From assembly GCA_947396885.1 (NCBI GenBank), contig OX377204.1, forward strand, positions 54,981,139 through 55,045,138: a DNA stretch of 64,000 nucleotides, given 5' to 3'. A program made the position numbers and the translations under genes. Position 1 is the first letter of the stretch. Every line of letters begins with the position of its first letter. The notes beneath the pieces are model-generated. The model was given only the letters and a program-made list of their open reading frames with translations. It did no database searches and was not told where the DNA came from. This stretch comes from Heligmosomoides polygyrus polygyrus. Taxonomy: Eukaryota > Nematoda > Chromadorea > Rhabditida > Heligmosomidae. Of the stretch, positions 23,101-35,100 are shown one piece after another.

Positions 23101-26100
23101 CAACCGTGCATGGCGAGCCGCAGACGTGTCGAACATGTCGGCAACCGTGCATGGCGAGCCGTAGACGTGCCGAACATGTCGGCAACCGTGCATGGCGAGC
23201 CGCAGACGTGTCGAACATGTCGGCAACCGTGCATGGCGAGCCGCAGACGTGCCGAACACGTCAGCAACCTTGCATGGCGAGCCGTAGACGTGCCGAACAC
23301 GTCGGCAACCGTGCATGGCGAGCCGTAGACGTGCCGAACACGTCGGCAACCGTGCATGGCGAGCCGCAGACGTGCCGAACACGTCGGCAACCTTGCATGG
23401 CGAGCCGTAGACGTGCCAAACACGTCGGCGGCACGAAACTTCGGCCCTGGGGTAATCGAGATCGCTGAACACGAATCAGACGTCGGATCAATCGATCCAT
23501 CTTGATTAACATAAAAGTCATAAGGCCTAGGGAAGAATAGGAAACCCGTAGCGGCCATGGCGTCCTATTGTCGGGGTTTGGGGGCGAAGCCCCCAACCAG
23601 TCGTAGGCGGCCGCTAGGCCGAACGTACGACTGGTGGTTAATATTTGCAAGCTGTGGTTGCAGCTGCATGATGTAGAAATCGAAACTGCTGTTAAAGTTG
23701 AAGCAGGTAAGACCGTGTTTAGGCAAGAGTTATTTTTTGTTGTACTTTTCGTCTAGGATATTTGAAAATTTGTACTCCTACTAAAGGTGTCCAGAAAGTA
23801 TCTGCAAAAATTCAAAAAAAATTTCAAAATAACACAATTTTTATCAGCATTTTATTAATATTAATGGGCGCGTGTAGCGCAGTCGGAGGAGGCGCGACTG
23901 TCGCGTGCACCCGATACCAGGTTCCTGGTTCGGATTTCCCGCCCAGGCCAACCAAGCCTTCCATCCCTCCGGGGTCGGTGAATTGGTACCAGACTTGTCT
24001 GGGAAGGATAAAGCGCTGACTTGTTCATCGGGTGCCACCGCAAGTCATTGTATGGCCAAATACGCATTCATGTCGTCTCCACGACATCCCGTAGAAGTAG
24101 AATGCGCTGGCGCATCCCAGAAGGGATTGAGTAACGCCGTCCTTTATCCTTTTTTTATTTTATTAATCAACCAAATAATTCCCATCAACATCGTCTACTC
24201 TCCGCCAACGTTCCACAAGACTTCGAATTTTTCTGACTAGAAATCCGGCGACTTGGAGGCGAAAAAAGCTCGGAGGTCATTTTTGACGAGGTCACGATCT
24301 TCATAACCCTTTCCTTCCGGATGATGCTGAAGAGATCGAAAAAGGAGGTAGTCACTTGGGGCCAGATCTGTGCTGCACGGTGGATGCGGCAGTACTTCCC
24401 ATACAAGTTCCAGATTTTTTTGAGAAGTCGTCTTCGCGATGTGTGGGCGTGCGTTATCGTGCAGCAAGCGAACTTTGTCGAGCCTGGGCTGTTCCTAGCG
24501 CATCTTGTCGTCCATTCTCTGCAGTTGGGTAGCGTATACCTCGGCAGTGACAGTTGTACTGTCAGACAACAGCTCGAAATGGTAGATACCATAAACTCCT
24601 CACCAGACGCTCAGCATGACTTTCCTCGCATGAATTTCACCTTTTACGAAAGATTGCGCACTTCATCGCGTCAGCACCACGCACGTTTACGAGCGTGGTT
24701 GACGTAGAGGACCCATTTTTCGTCTCCTGTAACGACGATGTCCAGCCAATTGAAGGTGCGACTTCGGGAGAGCACCTGAGTGCATATGTCCAGAAGTCTT
24801 CGCCGATTGTCGTCGGTCAGTTCCTGTGGGAGCCAGGGGTGTGCGTAATTACGATTTACGATCTACGATTCAATGATTTACGGCGATTTTGGCAAATTTT
24901 TTAAATGTGATCTTTGATCTAACTCCAGATGAGGCGATGCGATGAAGATGAAGATGTGCCCACTTTAAAAGTTTCGCTGATTCCGTCTGTTCGTGTTTAT
25001 GTTCTGATATCGCACCATGACAGAGGACACCCTACTTTGCACAGATCTCTCGAGTTCGGCTTATCTCTTTGCTTTATTGACTTTTACATATCTCTAACTT
25101 TGTAAGAGCTTCCGCTTGGTACCAGACCTGTCCTAAAGGAGAAGCAGGAACAACGGAAAATTAAAAAGAAGCTCACTGGAAGATTTACTTCTCTATTTCC
25201 AACAAGGTACGTATTCCTACTGTCGAGGAACGTTCCATTCCAGTTCACAAAGATATGCGAGACTATTTTGTGGGAAAAAGGAATTAGTATTCGCTGATCC
25301 ACATCCAATTAGGTAACTGCCATCCGGTTAGTCTGTTCATAGATGATTCATGCTATCCCCTCCGAAGACATGATGAAATATCATTCGTGAGTGGAAGCGG
25401 GATACAGACGATTACTAGAATCATATGGAAAGATGAAACGACTGATGTTTCCATCGATTAACACAGTACGCGACAGTGTGGAGCAAGTGGATATTTGACT
25501 TGCTATAAAATCAAACTTGGAACTCATTCAAAGAGAGTCAAAGTGGTTTTGGCAGTTTTGGTCTACCCTTTCAGCGGCGCGGTTGCAATTGTCGCACACA
25601 CCCTGTCTGACTCTCTTAGAATGCTGCGGACTCTCCGAGAACAAGCGATCATTACATAACTGGCGAAGGGTAGCCGAAGGCAGACAGTTATTATATAGTA
25701 ATGCAAAATTCTAGTCTTCGAATGTGTAAGGAAATTCTAACGGGATGAAATCCTGAAGGAAGATGGGACGTAGGCTACGGTACAAGTGGAAGGTAGCCAA
25801 TCCACGGGAGATTGATTAGGCCACCCAGTAACGCCTAGCCTTGCCTTTCCCGACGCCATTGGGCCCATTAAAGATACCCGTGCGGGAGTTTGCCCACTGG
25901 CTATCGCGACCCCCATTAAGCCACCACTTAGAGCCCCCGCAACCCAAGGAGTACAGAAGAACGCCTCTCGGGTTGACAGTGGTGTTGCTTTTATAGTTGT
26001 TACTATTGCACCTCTAAAATTTATTGGGGACGAAACGAAAAATGAAAAAACTCCGGTATATAGAATGTGGATAGTAGAATATGAAATAAGAGAACTGTGG

Positions 26101-29100
26101 AGAGAGAGATAACTAGTGTTTATCGTGCTTTGCTTGCTCGTTTTTTATTCTTGAACTGCATATTTTCATCGCCTTATTTCAATACGAAATTTGTTGTGCG
26201 CTTCATTAACAAATACGACCGCAGTACATTTATTAGAAGTACTTTTCCGCGAGGGTGACGTAGCCTGGCCACGACTTATCGTAGCACTGCTCAAATACCA
26301 GATTAGAGAGATTTTTCTCCCCGTCACACAAATGAATGGAATATTTTTTCCTCGCGGAGTATAGGTGGAGCAGCGGTGTGACATTAGCGCTCTCTTTTCT
26401 TTATGAGAAAAGGAATAATAGATCTCGAAAGAAGAGAAAAGACATGGTGGCATAGTGTTCAAATCAAGGGACATGAGAGCATTTTGAGCATAAGCAGAAA
26501 TTTATGAGGTTCAAACAACTTGCTGTGAAATTCTTATCTTGAAAAGTGAACGCCTTTTTAGATACTGTTACTTCACTAAGTAACAGTATGAAAAAATTAT
26601 AAGAAAATATTTTTATGGCCTATTTTTTGTTAAATTGTGCCGGGCACATACGCAGTGACACTAAAAGGCAGTGTAAAAAAAAACTCATGCATCATTAACA
26701 TCTTTTTTAAAAATTAGAGAGAACACAAATAGAATGGGAGGAAATACGAGGAAAGGAACCAAAAAACAGGTAAAATAAACTAATGCGAGCCGGGACCTCC
26801 ATATCCTAGCTCCGAGTGCCCATTGTGTTGGACAGTGTAGCGGTTGAGCGCCCGGTGTTACTACTTGTTAATCCGTCTATTTTATACGGTATAGCTTTAC
26901 ACCACAGAACGCGTAGTTCTCACATTAGTTTATTATAGGATATTTGCAGGCATAAATATTATATACGACGGCATTACAAATAAACAAGGAAGGGGTTAGC
27001 CTAACGGCCGAGCACCACGGAGCCCACACACCACTGTCAACCCGAGAGGCGTTCTTCTGTACTCCATGGGTTGCGGGGCTCTAACTGGTGGCTTAATGGG
27101 GGTCCCGATAGCCTGTGGGCAAACTCCCGCACGGGTATTTTTAATGGGCCCATTGGCGTCGGGTACGAAAGGCTAGGCGTTACTGGATGGTCTAATCAAT
27201 CTCCCGTGGATTGGCTACCCTCCTCTTCTACCGTAGCCTATGTCCCATCTCCCTACAGGTTTTCATCCCCTTAGATTTTCCTTACAAATGCACTGTTGTT
27301 TCTTCTTCACGAATGCACTGTTACGTCTTCTTTAGGTCACACATTCACCTTTGTTTGCCTCCATATTCTATCAAGGGAAGGAACTCCTGGATGTAGGCAA
27401 ATTTAAAGCTGGTGCACCAGTCGGGCCACACCGCGAAGTCCCTTCCCCTGCCCAATTATACGCTGTCTTCCGCGTGAGGAGAGGAGAGGAAAGAACACAA
27501 CAGCATTATTGTTTGTATTCTTCATTAACAGTATGTCTCGTTTTTCTTTGTGCGCATTGCTGAAGCTTTTTGGAAGGTGACCCCCCCCCCCCAAGTGTCA
27601 TAGCGCCGAAGCCTGTTGTCGGTGGCACTAAGCGAGCACCGGCTAGCTAAGTACCTTGTCGGTCAATGTTTCAGAAATCGCATGTTCATTTACAGGAAGT
27701 TTTAAAGTTTTTCCATTGTGTGCTCTAAAGTTAACAGAGGTCTGAATTCGGGTATCGCGTGGTGGGTAAGGTTGCTAAGTACCTTCTCATTATGCATTAT
27801 ATGTTTAACTACCTTCATGTGATGATTTATATAAAAAATTTTCTTTGTCACGTTTAAAGTAGGCTTTTAGAAATCAAAAGAACCATTTTCCATTTTAAAA
27901 TTGCATTCTTCCCAACTTAACTTGGATCTTCAAAGATCTAACGCGACAACTCCCGAACCAAATCGCATGTCTGTGGAATCAAACTGGGGATGCCTCCAAA
28001 AGATTTCACATTACACTTCCCATTCAAAAGACACTAAAGAAGATGCCCAAGAAATATGATTATGTTGTTTCGATGGTCGCAAAGTTTTCAATCCTACTGG
28101 CAATGTTTCTGGATGAATTTCAAAATGTAAAAAGTGGAGGCCTTTCCCACCAAAAGTCACATAGGTGTTGCCTTGGTCGAGATAGCGGTGAATTAAAAAA
28201 TGTCGATCTTTATAGTGACTTGCTATTGATTGATATGAAAGATGTCTCGACTAAAAAGAAAAATACAAGTTAAAAAGAAGTTTGGGAAGAAATCTGTCCC
28301 GCTTGAGCCGAAAACAACACAATTAATATATAGATATTGGATCATATTTGATTAGCATTGGCAAGTTAAGCTCTGAAAATTTAGTTGTACTGCTTAACAT
28401 GTCAGAACGCTCTTACGATTTACTGTTTGCGATCTACAATTTACGGCGGTTTTTTCGTAATTACGATTTACGATTTACGAAATTTCGGATTTCGTTTACG
28501 CACACCCCTGGTGGGAGCAACTGACCGAGCTTTTTAACCATTAAAAGAGATCGCAGTCCATTGTCCACGGCGGATCTGGAACAGCCAAGAGCAGCAGCAA
28601 AATAACGCACACCTTCATATAGATGCTGCTCCGCCACGTTCCTCAGCTCATCCAAAGATAAAGATATCGTTGTCGGTCGACCAGTGCGACGCTCACCTTC
28701 GAGACTCCTTTTCCCACTTCCGAAGTGTTCAAACCAGCTATACACAGACCGTACAGAGGGAGCTTCACAGCCAAATACACGACACAAGTTTCGATAGGCT
28801 TCTGCAGCGGAGTGCCCAGATTCAAACTCGTAAAGGAGTACGTGTCTAATATGGGTAGACAGTTCGGCCATCGTACAGTGAAATAGGCAAAGAAGACGGA
28901 GCTGGATATGTTATGCAGATACAGCAGGATAGTGTCTTCATATAGCACTTATGTTGAAATCTTCAGATCACTCTAGAAAAAATCTGGAACATTGCGAAGT
29001 TTTCTGCAAATACTTACTGGACACCCTAATACCTTCATTTGCACGCACTGCGACAAAAATTAGCAAAAAGGTTGCGTTCTGAGGAAGTTAAAACTAGAAA

Positions 29101-32100
29101 GGTTTTAACTAACAATTCGTAGTTTAGTTGTGAATATTTATTCATTTGCTTATTTATTTCACACTCTGGACAAAGAGTGCGCTCAGATGAAAAGCACGGA
29201 CACCAACGAAAACGGAAAATAGTGTACGGTCCGGTCTCTAGGAATAGGAGCACCTTTTTCAGCCCCTTCAGGTGCAATGAGATATGGACGTTTTGGAATC
29301 AGACAGAAGTCATTAGCCACATTGCAAGTGGCCCTATCCTAGCAACATCATGGTAATACAGTTGTCCATGGTGCCCTTCATGCAACAGAACTTGTCGGGG
29401 CTTCGGAGCACGGGTATGTCAACCTTCCAGTGGAACCGACAAGTGGAACAAAGTGAGCGGGATGGGCGCAAGCTTGCATACCTCTTGAAAGCTTAATTGA
29501 CAAAAGAAGAAAAAGCGCCTAGTAGGAACCTTGAAGTGGAGAACTAATTCCATAGTTGGACGGAAAAGGAGCGGACAAGAAATAAAAATCGGTAAAACGC
29601 TATTAAAAAAGAGATAATAGAAACATAGGTTCAAAAAACGCAACAAACAAAGTTCTAAAACAGATAGGAGCGCGCAAATGCAATACACGTGCATAGGAGG
29701 GATCTAGTATCAACATGTTTTCTTAGTATTCGCATGTTGAGTGCCCAATGAACTTGCTAATGAATGGCTGAGCTCGGCGAACTCAGTTTTTCGAAACACA
29801 GTATCTGTAAAGTCAGAATGAATGACTGGCAAGCCCAAGTAGTCTCGAAAGATTGAGCTTATTCGACTTAGTCTTGAAACAACGGCAACTAGTGGCTTTG
29901 ACGACGTCCTTTTGAAGCAACCCGAACCACCTAGCACACCTGACCAAGAAATTGTTAAATATCATGCTGAACTTCCTGTTGCATTGGATAAGTAATATGA
30001 ACATACCGTTCCACTCACTACCTGGTCTAAAAATCCAGCATTTACTATTGCATTCGGAGTTTATCATTCCCGTGGGCAAAAGTGGGTCATCAGAAGCTCT
30101 TAGTTCTTCTTAGACAAGGCGGAATAATATTAGAGCATAAAACTGCAGGTGAACATAACGTACCCGATCGGGTGGCGAGGATCAGAGCCGATCTACTTCG
30201 GAGCTCTCGTCGGCCGACCTCACCTCGTGGATCGCGAAGGCCACTTCGATCATGCCACGGCCCTTCGACTCACCTACAACGTCAGGGAACAGAAAGTAAG
30301 TCGACCACGGTCCAAAAACCTATAGTCCCTGGGTAGAGATCGGAGCACACATTATTTGCACTACTTCAGGTTGGCAACATTAGCCTCATCTGGAGAAAGA
30401 AGCTGACCGCCTGGTTGACAGACAAGGAGAGACCTCCTTCTGGTAAGACACCCACGAAGCTTTTCCTTGAGCCGCTGCTCTCTCAACAATTCCCGCAGAA
30501 GCTTTTTTCGCTGCGGTAGAAACAAAAATTGAGTGTTTAGGGGTGTTGAGAGTTACGGGAGTTGTTGAGAGTATGTTATTGAGACAGAACTGTTGTCATT
30601 ATTGGACGAGGAGGGGTATGCTAGGCGCCTTATTTCACTTAAGAAATCAAAACTACCAGCTGTTGTTAACAGAACCTTTGATATTATTTCGTGACCAAAA
30701 TTGAGCCGTCACTGCTGGAATGGCGTGGTTTTATTGTTTAGACTTGGTCGAATTCGGAGTCAATCACAACGAATCGCTCCCCGAAGGTCTGCAGGACGTA
30801 GCGGACACTCTTACTCCGAAGTTTGCTGGTAATCGTTGCTACGAGAACTGATCGGGGTTTTTTGCTAAGACTGCCCTTGCTTCATTCCAGGAACTTGCAC
30901 AATTCTGTTCACGTTTTGCTTCTTGGTGTCGGTGGTGCTCATCAACCACGGCCACGGATTGATTGGAATCGACTGGGTACGAAGCAAACCGATAGTTGCA
31001 TGCGCTGGTTTGTTTCCCTATAAGATCGTGTCGGTGCCTCTGTGATTTAAACGTTACGGTGGCCTCACTGGAGTAGCCACTGAAGCTTAAGTCGAAATAT
31101 CTCGCAATAGGTAAACAGTTAAGGTAAATGCAGTAAATGATGATGTCGCAGTGCGAAGTTATTCTTTGAACGACTCCGATCGCCGTCAGCCTACTGCGCT
31201 AACCATGAGAAACCGTAGTATCTTCTGTTCAAATTGAGGATAAATGGCAGCATTACTTAATCCCTTTTGGAAAGCGTCGCGCATTCTACTTGTTCGGGAT
31301 GCGTGGAGCGATTTGAATGCGTAATTGGCCATATGGTGTGGCCTTGTGGTGGCCAACCGATGGAGAAATCAGAGCTTTATCCTTCCCAAACAACTCTGGT
31401 ACAAATTCACCGACCCTGGAGGGATATAAGGTTTGGTTGGCCTGGGCGGGAAGTTTGAACCAATAACCTGGTATCGGGTGCATGCGACAACTGGCACCTC
31501 CTCCGACTGTGCTACACACACCCATCTACCAAAATACAACACTGTATTTCACAAGGAGATTCTGAGAAATTTCCAACGAAATTTCAGGAGGTTCATGAGA
31601 GGTCTGTTGCCCTGGTATTCGGGAGCAGTTACAAACGAAAGGCGCAGAGCAAAGCTGGAGTGAAACATCAGGAAACTCAGTCTTACTCTGTTTTAATCTG
31701 ATATTCTATTCCTGATAGTCATTCATTCCCTTCAGAAAAACCGCAAAAGGCGTCAAGTGGAAAGAAGTGGAGAAGGGGTGACGCTAGTTGCAAGACTTCG
31801 GAAGCTTGAGCGTAGTCTGCTGCAACCGCTCCACAGACTTCGCAGAAAACAGACCCGAACAGGATAGTTGTCCCGTTTACGAGTACGAAGGAACAGAAAA
31901 CGAAAGGTCTTCTCACTTCATGGCTAAGGAGTTTGTCTGGTTAACCGCGTTCTTCTTGTCCGATTCACTGAATGCTTTCTCGTGACCAACTTTAATGCTC
32001 GACAGCATTGCTGAGGGTCGCCCTTTGCCCTTCTTTTAAAGCAACGAAATCGCTTTGGAATCGGGTCTCGCGTTGAGGGTCAATACACAGTTTTTCTTAA

Positions 32101-35100
32101 GCTAGAAATTGAGGCCATTCTAACAGCTCCGACTGAGCGAATCCTGTAGCTAAAAGCGACCGTTATAATAGCTGATGTCGTGGAAGATGGCCCCAAGAAA
32201 TATCGCGAAGATGGAAACAGTCGAGGTTCAAGGTCCACGGTGATGTCGCTCAAACAGTGGCACTAGGTCGCGTCGACTGGACTACGTGGAACTGCATGGA
32301 ACCGCCAAAGGAGAAGTCTGTATCAGACGACACCAACTGGAGAGAGTAACTAACCGATCCGACTGCCAGGTTCTAGGGAACTTCTACGAAATACATTATA
32401 CGGCTCTTAAGGTGACGCGGATGTTTCAAAGAGTGCCACCAGAATAACGGCTGAACGCCCGAAATCTAGGCTGCTATTTTAGACCACAGCTCACATTCGG
32501 CAGGAGCATTCTTGATCTGACTGTCTCTTGGCCCACACGAGGATGCCTTTTAACAATGAACAGCTTTATAATCGTTTGTATGCACGTAGCAGGGAAATGA
32601 AAATTGGAAACGCTTAATTCGTTAGAACCGACGGAACGCTGCCACTTCATTGGCAGAGGACGACTTCATTGTTGAGCGGTAGAAAACGTTGTGCATACTG
32701 CTGAAAGGATATCTGGTGGCAAATGAACTTGGGAGGGCAACGAATGTGACGCGCCTAGGGCCCCTATATTCAGACAATGACCGAGCGTTGTCATGGCCTC
32801 CATATAGCAATTGACTGAACCACATCTTCTAGTCAGTAACTGAAGAGAGGACCAACAGTAAACAGTGGACTGCTATCGTCTGAGTATGCAGCTAAAGGTG
32901 GGTGCAAACATAGGCCGAGTGGCATTCCATTAGTAGGTGACCCATCCCCAGCACATTCCTGTCACTTGAAATAGTGTGGGATGCAGTGGCACGATGTTTT
33001 GCAGCTTGAGAGAGAGAAGACTGCCATTTGTGGTGGGACTTCTGATTGTGGGCCTTTGCAAATCCCCTCTCCGTGATCGTTGAAATGACCTGTGAGCAAA
33101 GTCTAATCAACGTCTAGCAATCCCGGGATTTTTCAAACTCACAAGGAAGTTCACACTGGGATCGATTAGTGCTTACAACGTGATCACCTACTTTGGTTAT
33201 TCAGGCATTTGGTGCCCTCTGCTGGCCGTCATCACTTCATTCGGACTACTACTCTGGCTCGGCGAGCTCTACAACGCCATCGTTAACGTGTCTCCCTTCC
33301 TGGTCCTGTGTGAGTTTGTTTGTTATAGCAACTCTGAAAAACGCGCCTCACTTCAGTGGGCTGTCGCCATCCCGCGCGAGATTTCGTGCAAGAACGTTAT
33401 GTGCGTCGCTAGGCGGCGAGGGGACCACGTCTACTTCTGCTTGCTGTTCAGGCATCGGTATCGACGACCTCTTCATAATGTCTGCCGAATGGCACCGAAC
33501 GAATCCGGACCATTCCCCTGCGCGGCGTATCGCCGACACTCTTTCGGAGGCTGCGGTTGCAATCACCATCACGTCGCTCACTGATATTGTCAGTCGCGGT
33601 ATCTTTTTACCCCTTTGCTACCGTGTCTCCTTCCAGAGTGCAACCAGAAGGATGGAGAAGCATTAAGGTTGCAGAGCAGATGTTATAAAAAACAGCTGAT
33701 TGGAAAACTGTACCTCCAATGGTGTCTTGTAGTGAAACTTTATCTCACTCAGAATTCACGGGTGAATCAGGACCGTAGAGAAAAATGGGAATCCTTTATT
33801 GAGACAGAACCAGTCCTGCCTAGCAAACAATGGAAACACCGGAGCAATTCAGAGATGCTCACGGGAGTTGAGCTCCTGTTGTGGACCTGAACAAATGCAT
33901 CTAATTTAGAGGGCAGCGGTAGAATTCATTGTGTCAACCTTCTCTGGCATCTGTCGAGTTGTCATACTCCGGTAGTGATTTTACGACCAGCATGTGGCGC
34001 ATTTTGCACATAAAAATTTCCAGAGCGAAATCGAGCAAACCAACGCTGACACAGGCTCTCTTAGATGGATGTTTGGCTGCGATCAAAACTGTTGCGCCAA
34101 ACGGGACTTGAACCCGCACCTTCTGTTTTCCAGGCAGCGGTGCTTCGTCTTACACCATCGGCGCTGTTTGACCGTAACGGCATAGCATCGCTGCCCGGAA
34201 AGCAGAAGGTGCGGTTCGAGTCCCGCTTAGTACAAGAGTTTTGGTTGCAACCAAACTTCTCACTAAAAACCTCTATCTTCTACAAGAGCCGCTCCAGACT
34301 CAATCCCAAATAAAAAAGTGACATAGGCGTTCAGCAAGGCAGTCCTCACCATAAACTTCACATAATTTCTTCCGAGCTTGCATCTCATTTTTACCTTTTC
34401 GCAAGTAAAAGAATAAATTATGACAACCACGCTCACTTTGATTTCCATCTTCAGCTTAATTTTTACATTTTTTTTTAATATTGACTCTCAGTTTTTGTCA
34501 GAAGATAGAACAAAGTCTCATATTGAAATAGTGCATAATAATGTAAACCAAACAATACATAAAAACATATAGTCCAGGATGGGAAGGAACAAGATTATCT
34601 ATCAAACAGCCCAATACTAAAGAGCAATGCGGCAAAGGGAACAGTGAAGGGAAGGGTTTTGACGAACCCAATGGATTATAGGGTTTCAGCGAAATAGAGC
34701 GATGAAAGCTATGTGAAGGAAAAGTGGGGTAAGGAGTAGGCGAGCAGCCAAGCTGCGATGACAGAAAGCTTCCTGTGTGGCCCTCATCAACTCGCTAAAC
34801 GTTGGCGGTCCACTTGGAATGCTTGTTTTCGGTTACGAAAGAAGAGGACGGCTTTCCAGATTGAGCTTTCAGTGCAGTCCAGTGGGGTGTAACTGCCTTG
34901 CTTAGAGTGGAGAAGGAATCTCATGTCAGTTGGCATTCAAGAGTCAAGAGGATTCTTGGAATACACATCCGGAATGTGCAACGTAACTCTTCGTAGTGTG
35001 AAAGTACTGTTTTCTTCAATGTGGAAGAATTCAAGATGTTTCCAAAAACAGTGCCTAGCATTCTTTATGATTAGAGGGATGGATTTTAATAGCACATTGA

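Larger units (their letters stand above)
24834..28510. mobile_element. 3.7 kb non-autonomous hAT-type transposon
   Basis: It interrupts the mariner transposase, with the 8-bp duplication GTGGGAGC at 24,826-24,833 and 28,511-28,518. The tips are CAGGGGTGTGCGTAA and the complement of the same. Both ends carry repeated 'attacgatttacg' words (24,846-24,900 and 28,415-28,495). The 8-bp duplication and the CAGGG tip are hAT hallmarks. No hAT transposase frame is present inside, so movement must have relied on an enzyme elsewhere. It contains the foldback element at 25,717-27,292. Confidence 0.88.
23784..29026 (-). mobile_element. mariner transposon carrying nested SINE and hAT insertions
   Basis: The inverted ends are AAGGTGTCCAGAAAGTATCT on the left and the complement of GGGTGTCCAGTAAGTATTTG on the right, flanked by TA at 23,782-23,783 and 29,027-29,028. 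Removing the hAT element (24,834-28,510) with one copy of its 8-bp duplication, and the SINE (23,860-24,156) with its 11-bp duplication, leaves about 1.26 kb, the normal size of a mariner. The transposase lies on the minus strand. The whole nest sits in the 9.9 kb PTR intron. Confidence 0.88.

Noticed and set aside
23088..23430. CRISPR-like array of regular repeats
   Set aside because: The 41-bp units are contiguous with no unique spacers, and the surroundings are eukaryotic; it is a minisatellite.
22966..23558. Long overlapping frames of 120-170 codons on both strands
   Set aside because: They are translations of the stop-poor 41-bp repeat and the GT run, open in several frames at once.
24834..28510. 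A hAT transposase gene inside the 3.7 kb element
   Set aside because: No frame over about 102 codons and no hAT motif on either strand; the element is non-autonomous.
33589..33598. PTR exon continuing to a donor at 33,599
   Set aside because: That would leave phase 1, while the next exon (VTFAIGIFTTLPG) needs phase 0; the donor gtcagt at 33,589 gives the family sequence SLTDI-VTFAIG.
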